This document shows, in pieces, positions 1 to 7,450 of a stretch of 15,021 nucleotides of DNA (positions within the stretch are counted from its first letter, which is position 1; each line of letters begins with the position of its first letter). The notes under the pieces were generated by a model. That model did not search any database. It saw only the letters and a list, made by a program, of their open reading frames with translations, and had not been told where the DNA came from. Origin of the DNA: an uncultured Prevotella sp. (GTDB lineage Bacteria > Bacteroidota > Bacteroidia > Bacteroidales > Bacteroidaceae); NCBI GenBank assembly GCA_900556465.1, contig USPK01000041.1:1-15021 (forward strand), read 5' to 3'. The position numbers and the translations under genes are program-made.

Positions 1-50
1 AGCCCCGTAAAAACTGGGCCTATTCCCGTAGCGACGGGCCTTAGCCCCGT
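1..50 (-). repeat. Truncated array of 21-bp repeat units
   Basis: Read on the minus strand, this stretch holds two 21-bp units (50-30 and 29-9) and the first 8 bp of a third (8-1), cut off by the window edge. Units begin ACGGGGCTAAGG or ACGGGAATAGG and end with variable bases or TTTTT. Near-identical units occur in opposite orientation at 10161-10223. The stretch is intergenic, upstream of the GH36 promoter. No function is evident. Confidence 0.75.
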
Positions 51-158
51 GGCGGCGCCGACGGCGGGTCGGCGGACGCCCCGCCGCCCCCGGCAGCCCG
101 GCCCCGACCCGGTGGCCGGGAAGGCAGGGTTAAAAAATGGAAAAGCCGGCGCCGCGCG

Positions 159-189
159 TTGCGGCCTATGGCGGACTTTTGTAAATTTG
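159..189 (+). promoter_or_regulatory. Bacteroidota-type promoter for the GH36 gene
   Basis: TTG at 159-161 is followed by 20 nt and TAAATTTG at 182-189. This matches the Bacteroidota TTG-N19-21-TAnnTTTG housekeeping promoter. It lies about 55 nt upstream of the chosen ATG at 244, which also argues that the in-frame upstream extension is not translated. Confidence 0.75.
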
Positions 190-243
190 CTTGCCGTCAC
201 TGCGGCGAAAACCACACTTAAAACCTTCTTAATGTTACCACCT

Positions 244-2421
244 ATGAAAAAATGGCTCCTTTCTCTGCTCCTGGTAGCGCCGGGCCTTGCCTTTGCCGAC
301 GACTACCTGATCTCTACGCCCGGCACGTCGATGCTGCTTGAGGGCGAGCGCGGACAGTCTTTGCGTTTCTGCTACTACGGCGACCGCCTGGCGGCCGACG
401 AGGTGGCGCAGGTCAAGGCTTCGGGCGTACGCTTCTATGCCGAGGCCTATCCGGCCTTCGGCAACGCTTACAACCCCGAGCCCGCCTTGTCCGTCGTCCT
501 GCCGGATGGGCAGCTGGCTGTCCGCCTGGTGCTCGACAGCGTGTCGCACAGTGCGGACGCCGAGAGCGAACGCTTCGTCTTTACGCTCCGCGACACGAGG
601 TATCCGCTCTCTGTCCGGCTGAACTACAAGGCTTATCGGAATCTCGACGTCATCGAGATGTGGACCGAAGTCTCCCACGACCTGAAGCGTCCCGTCGTAT
701 TGCAGCAGTGCGCCTCGGGCTATCTGTCGCTGCGCAGCACGGAGGCGTGGATTTCCCACCTCTACGGCGCCTGGGGCGCTGAGAGCCAGTTGGTAGAGGA
801 ACCGCTCACGCCGGGCATGAAAGTCATCAAGAACCGCGACGGCATGCGCAACACCCACGCCAGTCACCCCGAGGTGATGCTCTCCCTGGACGGCAAGCCG
901 CAGGAGCGTAGCGGCCGCGTGGTGGGGGCTGCACTTTGCTGGGGCGGCAACTATGCCCTGCGCGTCGACCGGGGGATGGGCAACACCTACGACTTCTTCG
1001 CGGGCATCGACCCCGTTGGCTCGGACTACTACCTGGAGCGCGGCGAGGTGTTCCGTACGCCCGAACTGGCCGTTACGTACAGCTCCGAGGGCGTGGGACA
1101 GGCCAGCCGGAACTTCCACCGCTGGGCCCGCGCGACGCACCTGGCCCACGGCGACCGCCTCCGCGACGTCCTGCTCAACAGCTGGGAGGGCGTTTACCTG
1201 GCCGTAGACGAGGCCAAAATGAAAGGCATGATACAGGACATAGCCGACATGGGCGGCGAACTCTTCGTCATGGACGACGGATGGTTCGGCGGGAAGTACA
1301 AGCGCAATCAGGCCAACGCCGCCCTGGGCGACTGGGTGGTGGACACGGTGAAACTGCCCGGCGGCCTCGAGGCCTTGACCGCCGAGGCCCAGCGTAAGGG
1401 CGTGAAGTTCGGCATCTGGATTGAGCCCGAGATGGTCAACACGCAGAGCGAACTCTTCGAGGCGCACCCCGACTGGATTGTATGCCCCGAAGGCCAAAAG
1501 CCGGACTACGGCCGCGGCGGGACGCAGTTGCTGCTCGACCTCTCTAACCCCGAAGTGCAGGACTTTGTCTTCGGCGTTGTCGACCGCCTGAAAACGGCCT
1601 GCCCGGACTTGGCTTATATCAAGTGGGACGCCAACATGTCGCTCGTCAACTACGGGTCGTCCTATCTGCCCGCCAACCGCCAGTCGCACCTCTACATCGC
1701 CTATCAGGAGGGCCTGTTGTCCGTGCTCCGCCGCATCCGCGCGAAGTATCCCGACCTGGTCCTGCAGGCCTGCGCCAGCGGCGGCGGTCGGGCCAACTAC
1801 GGCCTGTTGCCCTATTTCGACGAGTTCTGGGTCAGCGACAATACGGACGCGTTGCAGCGCGTCTATCTCCAGTGGGGCGCCTCCTATTTCTTCCCCTCTA
1901 TGGCCATGGCCTCGCACGTCAGCTCCTCGCCCAATCACGGGACGGGCAGGCGCCTGCCCTTGAAGTTCCGTTTCGACGTGGCCATGAGTGCTCGCCTTGG
2001 CATGGAGATGCAGCCCCGCGACATGTCCGAAGCGGAGCGTGACTACTCCCGCAGGGCCATTGCGGACTACAAGAAGATTCGTCCCGTCGTGCAACAGGGC
2101 GACCTCTACCGCCTCATTTCGCCCTACGACCGGAAAGGCGTCTCGGCGCTCATGTACGTGGCGCCCGACGGCGGCGAAGCGGTCTTCTTCGCCTACAAAC
2201 TGGAGCACTTCACCGGCCAGTCGTGGCCCGACTTCCGCATGGACGGCCTGGACCCCGCGGCCCGTTACCGCGTGACGGAACTCAACGTGGCCGACGGCGC
2301 GAAGCCTGTCGGCGTCAGCGGAAAGACTTTCAGCGGTCGTTTCCTCATGGAGACCGGGCTGGCGCTGCCGCTTCCGGGCGAGTATGCCAGTCGCGTGCTT
2401 CGGCTGGAGCGTGTCGACTGA
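244..2421 (+). CDS. Secreted alpha-galactosidase, glycoside hydrolase family 36
   Basis: This is a 725-residue GH36 enzyme that releases terminal alpha-1,6-linked galactose from sugars such as raffinose, melibiose or galactomannan side chains. The open frame runs upstream to 49, but ATG 244 is preferred: it gives a signal peptide (MKKW, Leu-rich core, cleavage about AFA-18/D19) and sits just behind a promoter. An N-terminal beta-sandwich region is followed by the TIM barrel, with VMDDGWFG at 342-349, KWD with the predicted nucleophile D462, and SDNTD with the predicted acid/base D532. Their 70-residue spacing fits GH36 enzymes. A beta-rich C-terminus follows. Length is normal for the family. 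The gene stands alone, with no SusC/SusD partners in view; the signal peptide implies periplasmic or surface action. The family call is secure; the exact substrate is not. Confidence 0.95.
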   Translation: MKKWLLSLLLVAPGLAFADDYLISTPGTSMLLEGERGQSLRFCYYGDRLAADEVAQVKASGVRFYAEAYPAFGNAYNPEPALSVVLPDGQLAVRLVLDSVSHSADAESERFVFTLRDTRYPLSVRLNYKAYRNLDVIEMWTEVSHDLKRPVVLQQCASGYLSLRSTEAWISHLYGAWGAESQLVEEPLTPGMKVIKNRDGMRNTHASHPEVMLSLDGKPQERSGRVVGAALCWGGNYALRVDRGMGNTYDFFAGIDPVGSDYYLERGEVFRTPELAVTYSSEGVGQASRNFHRWARATHLAHGDRLRDVLLNSWEGVYLAVDEAKMKGMIQDIADMGGELFVMDDGWFGGKYKRNQANAALGDWVVDTVKLPGGLEALTAEAQRKGVKFGIWIEPEMVNTQSELFEAHPDWIVCPEGQKPDYGRGGTQLLLDLSNPEVQDFVFGVVDRLKTACPDLAYIKWDANMSLVNYGSSYLPANRQSHLYIAYQEGLLSVLRRIRAKYPDLVLQACASGGGRANYGLLPYFDEFWVSDNTDALQRVYLQWGASYFFPSMAMASHVSSSPNHGTGRRLPLKFRFDVAMSARLGMEMQPRDMSEAERDYSRRAIADYKKIRPVVQQGDLYRLISPYDRKGVSALMYVAPDGGEAVFFAYKLEHFTGQSWPDFRMDGLDPAARYRVTELNVADGAKPVGVSGKTFSGRFLMETGLALPLPGEYASRVLRLERVD

Positions 2422-2450
2422 GCGACGCGGCCGGACGACGTAACCGAAAA

Positions 2451-2492
2451 GCCGGGGGCAGCGGACCGAGGAAACGGGCCGCTGTCCCCGGC
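2451..2492 (+). terminator. Hairpin terminator after the GH36 gene
   Basis: A 14-bp stem (2451-2464 with 2479-2492, one G-T wobble) encloses a 14-nt loop, 29 nt past the GH36 stop. There is no T-tract, which is common for strong hairpins in this phylum. A second hairpin follows at 2527-2557. Confidence 0.65.
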
Positions 2493-2526
2493 CTGCGTTG
2501 CGGGACGGGCGGGGCGCGGGATGCCG

Positions 2527-2557
2527 TCGCGCCGGAGCAGGGGCCGCCCCGGCGCGA
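2527..2557 (+). terminator. Second hairpin in the GH36-marC gap
   Basis: A perfect 9-bp stem (2527-2535 with 2549-2557; arms TCGCGCCGG and CCGGCGCGA) encloses a 13-nt loop. It may back up the preceding terminator. It lies upstream of the marC promoter, so it is not in the marC leader. Confidence 0.4.
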
Positions 2558-2601
2558 TGCGGAAAGGGCGGCGGGACCATACGGGAGTGGATAAAAAATA
2601 T

Positions 2602-2609
2602 TAACTTTG
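2602..2609 (+). promoter_or_regulatory. -7 box upstream of the marC-family gene
   Basis: TAACTTTG matches the TAnnTTTG consensus and sits 33 nt before the ATG at 2643. No clear TTG is visible at the usual -33 distance, so this is a partial match supported mainly by position. Confidence 0.55.
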
Positions 2610-2642
2610 CACCGACTCCCCCTCTACTAAACTTTTAAGGAC

Positions 2643-3257
2643 ATGGATTTATCTAACTTGTGGGAACGGTTCGACCTTCAGCAAATAGCCAGCGCGTTCC
2701 TCGTACTCTTCGCCATCATCGACGTATTGGGCTCCACGCCCTTGTTCATAGACCTGAAAAAACGCGGCCGGCCCATCAACGCCGCCCACGCCACGCTCAT
2801 CTCGACGGTCCTGTTGGTGGGTTTCTTCTTCGCGGGCGACATGCTGCTGCGCCTGTTCAGCATCGACATCGAATCGTTCGCCGTGGCCGGTTCGCTCATC
2901 ATCTTCGCCCTGGCCCTCGAGATGCTCCTCGACGTGGAGATTTTCAAGAACACGGGACCTATCAAGGAGGCCACGCTCATTCCCGTGGTGTTTCCCCTCA
3001 TAGCCGGCGCGGGCTCGTTCACTACGCTCATATCGCTTCGCGCCGAGTATGATACGGTCAACATCTTGGCCGGTCTGTTCCTGAATATGGTGTTTGTCTA
3101 CTGCGTGCTTCGGGCGACGGAGCGCGTGGAGCGGCTCATCAGCAAGAGTACGATTTATCTGTTGCGCAAGTTTTTCGGCATCATCTTGCTGGCCATCTCG
3201 GTCCGCCTCTTTACGACCAATCTGGCCGCCATCATTGAGCGGCTGCAGTTGGGCTGA
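2643..3257 (+). CDS. MarC-family integral membrane protein
   Basis: This is a 204-residue protein of the MarC/UPF0056 family. Hydrophobic segments fit about six transmembrane helices (near 13-35, 50-72, 78-98, 110-131, 138-157 and 175-195). Family-type features include the D27-xx-G30-xx-P33-xF segment in helix 1, the IPVVFPLIAGAGS stretch at 113-125 and the C-terminal RKFFGIILLAISVRLF at 175-190. Length is typical. The family sits in the inner membrane, and its molecular role is not settled; the old link to multiple antibiotic resistance is not well supported. The gene appears monocistronic, with its own -7 box and a strong hairpin after it. ATG 2643 is the first start, and the N-terminus has the expected amphipathic lead-in before helix 1. 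Confidence 0.92.
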   Translation: MDLSNLWERFDLQQIASAFLVLFAIIDVLGSTPLFIDLKKRGRPINAAHATLISTVLLVGFFFAGDMLLRLFSIDIESFAVAGSLIIFALALEMLLDVEIFKNTGPIKEATLIPVVFPLIAGAGSFTTLISLRAEYDTVNILAGLFLNMVFVYCVLRATERVERLISKSTIYLLRKFFGIILLAISVRLFTTNLAAIIERLQLG

Positions 3258-3278
3258 CCGCGCGGCCACGTTCCGACA

Positions 3279-3330
3279 CACCGGGGCCCCGGACCGACGG
3301 ATGCTTGTTCCGTTGTCCGGGGCCCCGGTG
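3279..3330. terminator. Bidirectional hairpin between convergent genes
   Basis: A perfect 15-bp inverted repeat (3279-3293 with 3316-3330) is centred on a GGGGCCCC core. Inside it, ACGGA and TCCGT can extend the stem. It lies between the stop of the marC-family gene and the stop of the leftward S41 protease gene, so it probably ends transcription from both sides. There is no T-tract on either side. Confidence 0.75.
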
Positions 3331-3343
3331 CGTGGCGGGCGGC

Positions 3344-4402
3344 CTATTGCGCCGCCGCGCGGAGCAGTGTGCGCGCCGTCTCGATGATGGTGTCGACGCT
3401 GCGGGCGTAGTCCGCCGCGGATATGTCCACTTTCACGTCCGGGTCTATGCCCATCTCGGAGAGCTCCATGTGGCGGTCGTAGACGGGGCAGGCGGAGAAG
3501 CGCAACAGCCAGCCGCCCGGCAGCTCGGTGGAGAGGGGCATGCCCGCCCCGCCGCCGGTGCGGTCGCCTACGACGGTGACGCCCGGCAAGCCTTTCAGGT
3601 ACATCACGAAGGCATTGGCGGCGCTGTAAGTGCGGCGGTTGGTGAGCAGGGCTACGGGCTTTTGCCAGCGCAGGCCGCGGAACGGCTCGAGGCTGACGGC
3701 CTGCGGCGTGGAGAAGTCGTCGTGGCCCGGCCCCGTCTTGTGCGCCATGTAGCCCACTACGGTCGTTTCGTTGATGAAGAGTGAGGCCAGGTGCTGGGCG
3801 GCGGTGAGCATGCCGCCGCCGTTGCTGCGGAGGTCGAGGATGAGGCCGTCGCAGCCCATGAGGGCGCGCACCAGCTCCTGCAGGTTGCCGTCGCCGAAGT
3901 CGGACGAGAACGAGGCGCAGCGCACGTAGCCGATGTTGTCGTCCAACACGCGGTATTGCAGGCTGGAGGCTTGGGCGTAGTCTTCCGTGCGGCCCAGGTA
4001 CTTCCGCTCCAGGGAGTCGGAATAGTTCATCGGATAGTCGTCGAACCAGGCGCCGTAGCGTGCCACGTCGTGGGCGGCGTAGAGATTGACGTGCCCGTCG
4101 CGTAGCTCGTAGGTCATTTTCGCGAGCACCTCGAACAGTTGCGCCTCCGTCATCGTCTCGCTGATGGCCGGGGCGTAGCGTTCGCGTACCTCGTTCCACT
4201 CCAGTCCGTATTCCTCAGCCTTATAGGAGAAAAAACAGTAGTGCTCGTCGAGGGTGCGCCACAAGGCGTCGAAGTTGCCCTGCCGGGTGTCGGCGGGGAC
4301 GTCCTCCGTGATGCACGAGGCCAGCAGTAGCAGCGGGGCCAGCAGCACCAGGGCGGCGGGACGCGGCAGACGGAACGGAGCAAAACGGAAACTGAGGGAC
4401 AT
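3344..4402 (-). CDS. S41-family serine protease lipoprotein
   Basis: This is a 352-residue predicted lipoprotein of the C-terminal-processing/tricorn-like S41 peptidase family. The N-terminus has a hydrophobic core ending in the lipobox LASC, with C30 as the predicted lipidated cysteine. Family motifs are present: LRDGHV with H104, DLRSNGGG at 190-197, and TYSAANAF with S260 as predicted nucleophile. VGDRTGGG at 278-285 and GIDPDV at 318-323 follow. No obvious PDZ domain separates the N-terminal helical part from the catalytic core. It probably acts in the periplasm or at the outer membrane; substrates are unknown. It is the last gene of a leftward operon, 33 nt after the DUF3316 gene. Family call is strong; the catalytic assignments are inferred from motifs. 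Confidence 0.9.
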   Translation of the reverse strand: MSLSFRFAPFRLPRPAALVLLAPLLLLASCITEDVPADTRQGNFDALWRTLDEHYCFFSYKAEEYGLEWNEVRERYAPAISETMTEAQLFEVLAKMTYELRDGHVNLYAAHDVARYGAWFDDYPMNYSDSLERKYLGRTEDYAQASSLQYRVLDDNIGYVRCASFSSDFGDGNLQELVRALMGCDGLILDLRSNGGGMLTAAQHLASLFINETTVVGYMAHKTGPGHDDFSTPQAVSLEPFRGLRWQKPVALLTNRRTYSAANAFVMYLKGLPGVTVVGDRTGGGAGMPLSTELPGGWLLRFSACPVYDRHMELSEMGIDPDVKVDISAADYARSVDTIIETARTLLRAAAQ

Positions 4403-4435
4403 GGCGTGAAGTAAGGGAGAAAAATGCAGGACAGT

Positions 4436-5245
4436 TCAGGGACAAAGGCGGAGACGCCGCACGTAGCCTAAGACAAACTGATGGCTCCAGGCGTGACGCT
4501 TCAGATGATTGAGCTCAGACTGCCGGATGTCCATCCAGTAGCCCACGGAGAGCGTGGACCGTCCCAAGGGGAGGGAGAACGTGGCGAGCAGCTGCGCGGA
4601 GGGAGCGTTGAACGGGTGCGTCCAGCGCACGTTGTGGTCGTAGTGTCCCAGGGAGAAGATTTCGTAGTACGACTGCCCGTAGTTCGGGGTAAACTGCGCG
4701 CCGGTCAGGGGGACGTCCAGCTGGGCCCGTGCCGAGAGCCGGCGCCGCCGCACGCGGAAATCGTAGGAAGCAATGGCCGAGAGCGCCACACTGGTGCCCA
4801 GCCGTCCCTGCGCCGGGTTGTTGCCGTTGCGCAGGTTGTAGGTGAAGCCCGTAGAGAGCTCGGCCAGCCCGCCCAAGGCCAGGCGCAGCCCCGGCGCGGG
4901 CCGCCAGTTGTAGTGCCAGCCAAAGGCGCCCGCGAACTGCCCCTCCCATTCCTTCCCGTCGTCGGTGGGCGAATGGAGATAGGCCGCGTAGCCCCCGACC
5001 AGCCCCGTCACGGTGACGCGCCCTCGCCCCCAGCGCGCTAGGCGTTCGGAGCGGTGCAGCACGCCCAGTGACGGTCCCGTGTACTCTAAGGGCGAGAGGT
5101 ACGTGTCGAGTACGTTGAGGTGGCCGGCACTGAAGAGGACCTGATGTTCCGTAGGCGCCGACATCCGCCCACCGTCGGGCCGGTTCTGCGCCCATGCCGT
5201 GAAGGCCGTGCAGCCAGTGAGCAGGAGAAGCAGCAGTCGCCGCAT
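4436..5245 (-). CDS. DUF3316-family envelope beta-barrel-like protein
   Basis: This is a 269-residue exported protein that I recognise as DUF3316-like from Bacteroidales. An N-terminal signal sequence ends about AWA/Q20. LTGC at 9-12 resembles a lipobox, so lipidation is not excluded. The mature part is made of alternating polar/hydrophobic strands rich in Tyr, Trp, Gly and Arg (for example around residues 75-110 and 230-265), as expected for an outer-membrane barrel or beta-rich periplasmic protein. The segment LNVLDTYLSPLEYTGPSLG at 43-61 looks like the conserved family start. It begins 4 nt after the DedA stop, so the two are almost certainly co-transcribed. The function is unknown. Confidence 0.78.
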   Translation of the reverse strand: MRRLLLLLLTGCTAFTAWAQNRPDGGRMSAPTEHQVLFSAGHLNVLDTYLSPLEYTGPSLGVLHRSERLARWGRGRVTVTGLVGGYAAYLHSPTDDGKEWEGQFAGAFGWHYNWRPAPGLRLALGGLAELSTGFTYNLRNGNNPAQGRLGTSVALSAIASYDFRVRRRRLSARAQLDVPLTGAQFTPNYGQSYYEIFSLGHYDHNVRWTHPFNAPSAQLLATFSLPLGRSTLSVGYWMDIRQSELNHLKRHAWSHQFVLGYVRRLRLCP

Positions 5246-5249
5246 GGTC

Positions 5250-5900
5250 TCAAGCCTTATTGTCGCCCTTGCGGCGTTTCAGAAAGTGTTTCACCATAAA
5301 GTAAACGAGGACAATCGCTACGACGGCCAGAATGCAGTAACCAATCTCGTGGCTGTACTTCGAGGCCCAGTCCACGACTTCCTGCTTCGTCTGGATTTCG
5401 GGGAAAGAGATGCGCACCACGTAGCCCAGCACCGCCAGCACGATGTTCCACAGGCCGGCGCCGAGCGTAGTGTAAAGCAGGAAGGTGTGCAGCTTCATAC
5501 GCGCCAGGCCTGCTGGAATAGAGATGAGCTGACGCACAGCCGGCACCAGACGGCCGAAGAAGGTCGACGCGATGCCGTGGCGGCGGAAGTACTCCTCGGC
5601 GTGGGCCACCTTCTCGCCGTTCAGCAGACACATGTGCCCGATTCGGCTGTTCGCGAAGCTATATACGACGGGCCGGCCTAACCATTTGGCCAGGTAGTAG
5701 TTGACCAGCGCGCCGATGTCGGCACCCAGCGTCGCGACGATGACGACCATGACGATGTTCATCTCACTGTCGGGACCTGTGGCCAGCCACGCTGCCGGCG
5801 GGACAATAACCTCCGAGGGGAAGGGTATGAACGAGCTCTCGATGGCCATGCCCAGCAGGACGGTCCAGTAATTCAGATTGTCCAGGAAAAATTCAATCAT
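5250..5900 (-). CDS. DedA-family membrane protein
   Basis: This is a 216-residue DedA/SNARE-associated-type inner-membrane protein. The hallmark motifs are clear: ESSFIPFPSE at 21-30, where acidic and proline residues dip into the membrane, and GRLVPAVRQLISIPAG at 116-131 with R117 and R123. Hydrophobic segments near 10-22, 46-75, 137-160 and 186-206 fit the family fold, with a basic cytoplasmic tail. Known DedA proteins affect membrane lipid flipping (undecaprenyl phosphate or phospholipids), cell division and pH or antibiotic tolerance; which applies here cannot be told. It is the first gene of a three-gene leftward operon (DedA, DUF3316, S41 protease), behind a -7 box at 5927-5934. Confidence 0.93.
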   Translation of the reverse strand: MIEFFLDNLNYWTVLLGMAIESSFIPFPSEVIVPPAAWLATGPDSEMNIVMVVIVATLGADIGALVNYYLAKWLGRPVVYSFANSRIGHMCLLNGEKVAHAEEYFRRHGIASTFFGRLVPAVRQLISIPAGLARMKLHTFLLYTTLGAGLWNIVLAVLGYVVRISFPEIQTKQEVVDWASKYSHEIGYCILAVVAIVLVYFMVKHFLKRRKGDNKA

Positions 5901-5926
5901 AAAACGTAAGTTAGGAATTTCGGCTG

Positions 5927-5934
5927 CAAAGATA
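5927..5934 (-). promoter_or_regulatory. -7 box for the DedA-DUF3316-S41 operon
   Basis: On the minus strand this reads TATCTTTG, matching TAnnTTTG, 26 nt before the DedA start codon. No TTG is seen at the normal -33 spacing. The gap 5901-6175 is shared with the divergent ATPase promoter at 6139-6146, and I see no gene in it. Confidence 0.6.
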
Positions 5935-6138
5935 GGAAAATGCTATAAATAAACTCCCCCTTCTTTTCCAGATAGTTGCACGACGGGTTTCAAAATCAGT
6001 CCGATGCCCGCTGATACCGCCCCGCATTCCTGGCTGGGTCCGGCCGTTCTGAAGGCATATTTTCAGCCCGCTTCCAATACGGGAATAAAATACGCGCATT
6101 TTCCGCCAGTCACTAACCTTTCTTATCGGGAAAAATGT

Positions 6139-6146
6139 TATTTTTG
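6139..6146 (+). promoter_or_regulatory. -7 box for the ATPase-nuclease module
   Basis: TATTTTTG matches TAnnTTTG and lies 29 nt before the ATG at 6176. The -33 element is not recognisable. It is the only good candidate for driving the two overlapping genes that follow. Confidence 0.55.
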
Positions 6147-6175
6147 CAGGCATAGTTTCTTTACGCAAACAAGCT

Positions 6176-7450
6176 ATGCCTGCTATTACAGTACGAAATA
6201 TCGGTCCATTGGTGGACACGGGGCGTGTCGAGATTGCGCCCGCGACACTGATCATCGGGCCTCAGAGTTCTGGCAAGAGCACGCTGATGAAGCTCTTGTG
6301 CTTTTGCAACTGGGTAGAGAAGCACACCATGCTTGATGGTGACACGTTTCTTTATGACTACACGCACTATGACCGTTTCCGGCGGACGTTGAAGAAATTC
6401 CATCGCCTCGCGGACGTGTTCTTTTCCCAGAACTCTTATCTTCATTACGAAGGCACTGCTGTCACGATTGAATTGACGGGGGTGCGGGGCAACGCCCGTA
6501 TTACCCGTCGCCCCGACTTCGAGGAACGGCGCCACAACGAGAAGCTCTGCTTCCTTCCTGCCGAGCGGAGCCTCCTTTCGGCCTTGCAGAATACGGAGCG
6601 CATGTATCGCTCTGCGGACGTCGATTTGTTGTTTAATTATATTCTTGAATGGAGTGAAGCGCGCACCTTGTTTACTTTGGACGCCCCGCTTCGTTTTGTG
6701 TTTGATGATAATCTCCGCTATTATTATGACCGTCAGCGCGACCGCGATATGCTTTTTCTGGCCCGTCAGAGTAAACCGCTGCCCACGTTTTATGCTTCGA
6801 GCGGCGTGCAGTCCGCACTTCCTGTCTCGGGCATGGCGGACTATGTGGCCCAGGCCGTGGGAAAGGTGGGCAGCTATACGCCCCGCGACTTGCAGACCTA
6901 TGCCAGCAACTCCCGCAACCGCAGGGGGCGGCGCACGAATAATGTGTTTGGAAGCGCGCCCGATGCCGAGGCTTTGAAAAGTGCCGTCGAGGAGTTGTTC
7001 CGTTACCAGGCGTTTCGTCTTTATGTAGAAGAGCCGGAGCTGAACCTGTTCCCGCTTTCACAATACAAGCTGTTGTTGCAACTGATTAGTCTTTTGAAAC
7101 GAACAAACACGGCGGACGCTCAGATGACCAGTACGCTGGTAATGACAACTCATAGTCCCTATATGCTGACGGCTTTTAATGTTCTGATTTTGGCTGCTCA
7201 GGCTGCCCAGCGGAATAGGGCGGCCACGGAGCGCATCATTCCCGCTGACTGCTTGTTGTCGCCAGCTGACTTTATGGCTTATGGCATTACGGATGCGGGG
7301 AATCTGGAGAGCCTGATAGATAAGGAGACGAACTTGGTCCAGGGAGAGAAGCTGGACAGCATATCGGACTATGTGGACGAATTGACTTACAAGTTAAACG
7401 GACTGCTTTATGGGAGCGATACGAACGAAGCTGACTGCGTCGGGCTTTAA
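6176..7450 (+). CDS. OLD/RecF-like ABC-type ATPase, probable defence component
   Basis: This is a 424-residue soluble ATPase. Walker A is GPQSSGKST at 28-36 with K34. A degenerate ABC signature ASSGVQS lies at 207-213. Walker B is the OLD-type LYVEEPELNLFP at 282-293, with the EEPE acidic cluster in place of the usual DE. The H-loop MTTHSPYM at 323-330 has H326. The middle region (about 45-200) takes the place of a coiled coil or lid and looks helical. There is no TOPRIM domain after the H-loop, so the protein lacks the nuclease of OLD or GajA; the C-terminus (about 365-412) is a helical tail. The next gene overlaps by 41 nt and appears to supply a nuclease. The family probably senses DNA or phage proteins through ATP-driven dimerisation; that role is inference. 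Codon use is more AT-rich than in neighbouring genes, suggesting acquisition. Confidence 0.88.
   Translation: MPAITVRNIGPLVDTGRVEIAPATLIIGPQSSGKSTLMKLLCFCNWVEKHTMLDGDTFLYDYTHYDRFRRTLKKFHRLADVFFSQNSYLHYEGTAVTIELTGVRGNARITRRPDFEERRHNEKLCFLPAERSLLSALQNTERMYRSADVDLLFNYILEWSEARTLFTLDAPLRFVFDDNLRYYYDRQRDRDMLFLARQSKPLPTFYASSGVQSALPVSGMADYVAQAVGKVGSYTPRDLQTYASNSRNRRGRRTNNVFGSAPDAEALKSAVEELFRYQAFRLYVEEPELNLFPLSQYKLLLQLISLLKRTNTADAQMTSTLVMTTHSPYMLTAFNVLILAAQAAQRNRAATERIIPADCLLSPADFMAYGITDAGNLESLIDKETNLVQGEKLDSISDYVDELTYKLNGLLYGSDTNEADCVGL

Noticed and set aside
49..243. In-frame N-terminal extension of the alpha-galactosidase
   Set aside because: It contains the promoter at 159-189, is rich in Arg/Pro/Gly as expected of untranslated GC-rich DNA, and would bury the signal peptide that starts at 244.
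235..2580. 781-codon open frame antisense to the GH36 gene
   Set aside because: It is the mirror of a GC-rich coding frame, with no domain I recognise and a His/Arg/Val-rich composition. The GH36 catalytic motifs on the plus strand settle the coding strand.
2649..4199. 516-codon minus-strand open frame across marC and the S41 gene
   Set aside because: It crosses two well-supported genes and the bidirectional hairpin, and its translation is low-complexity Arg/His-rich.
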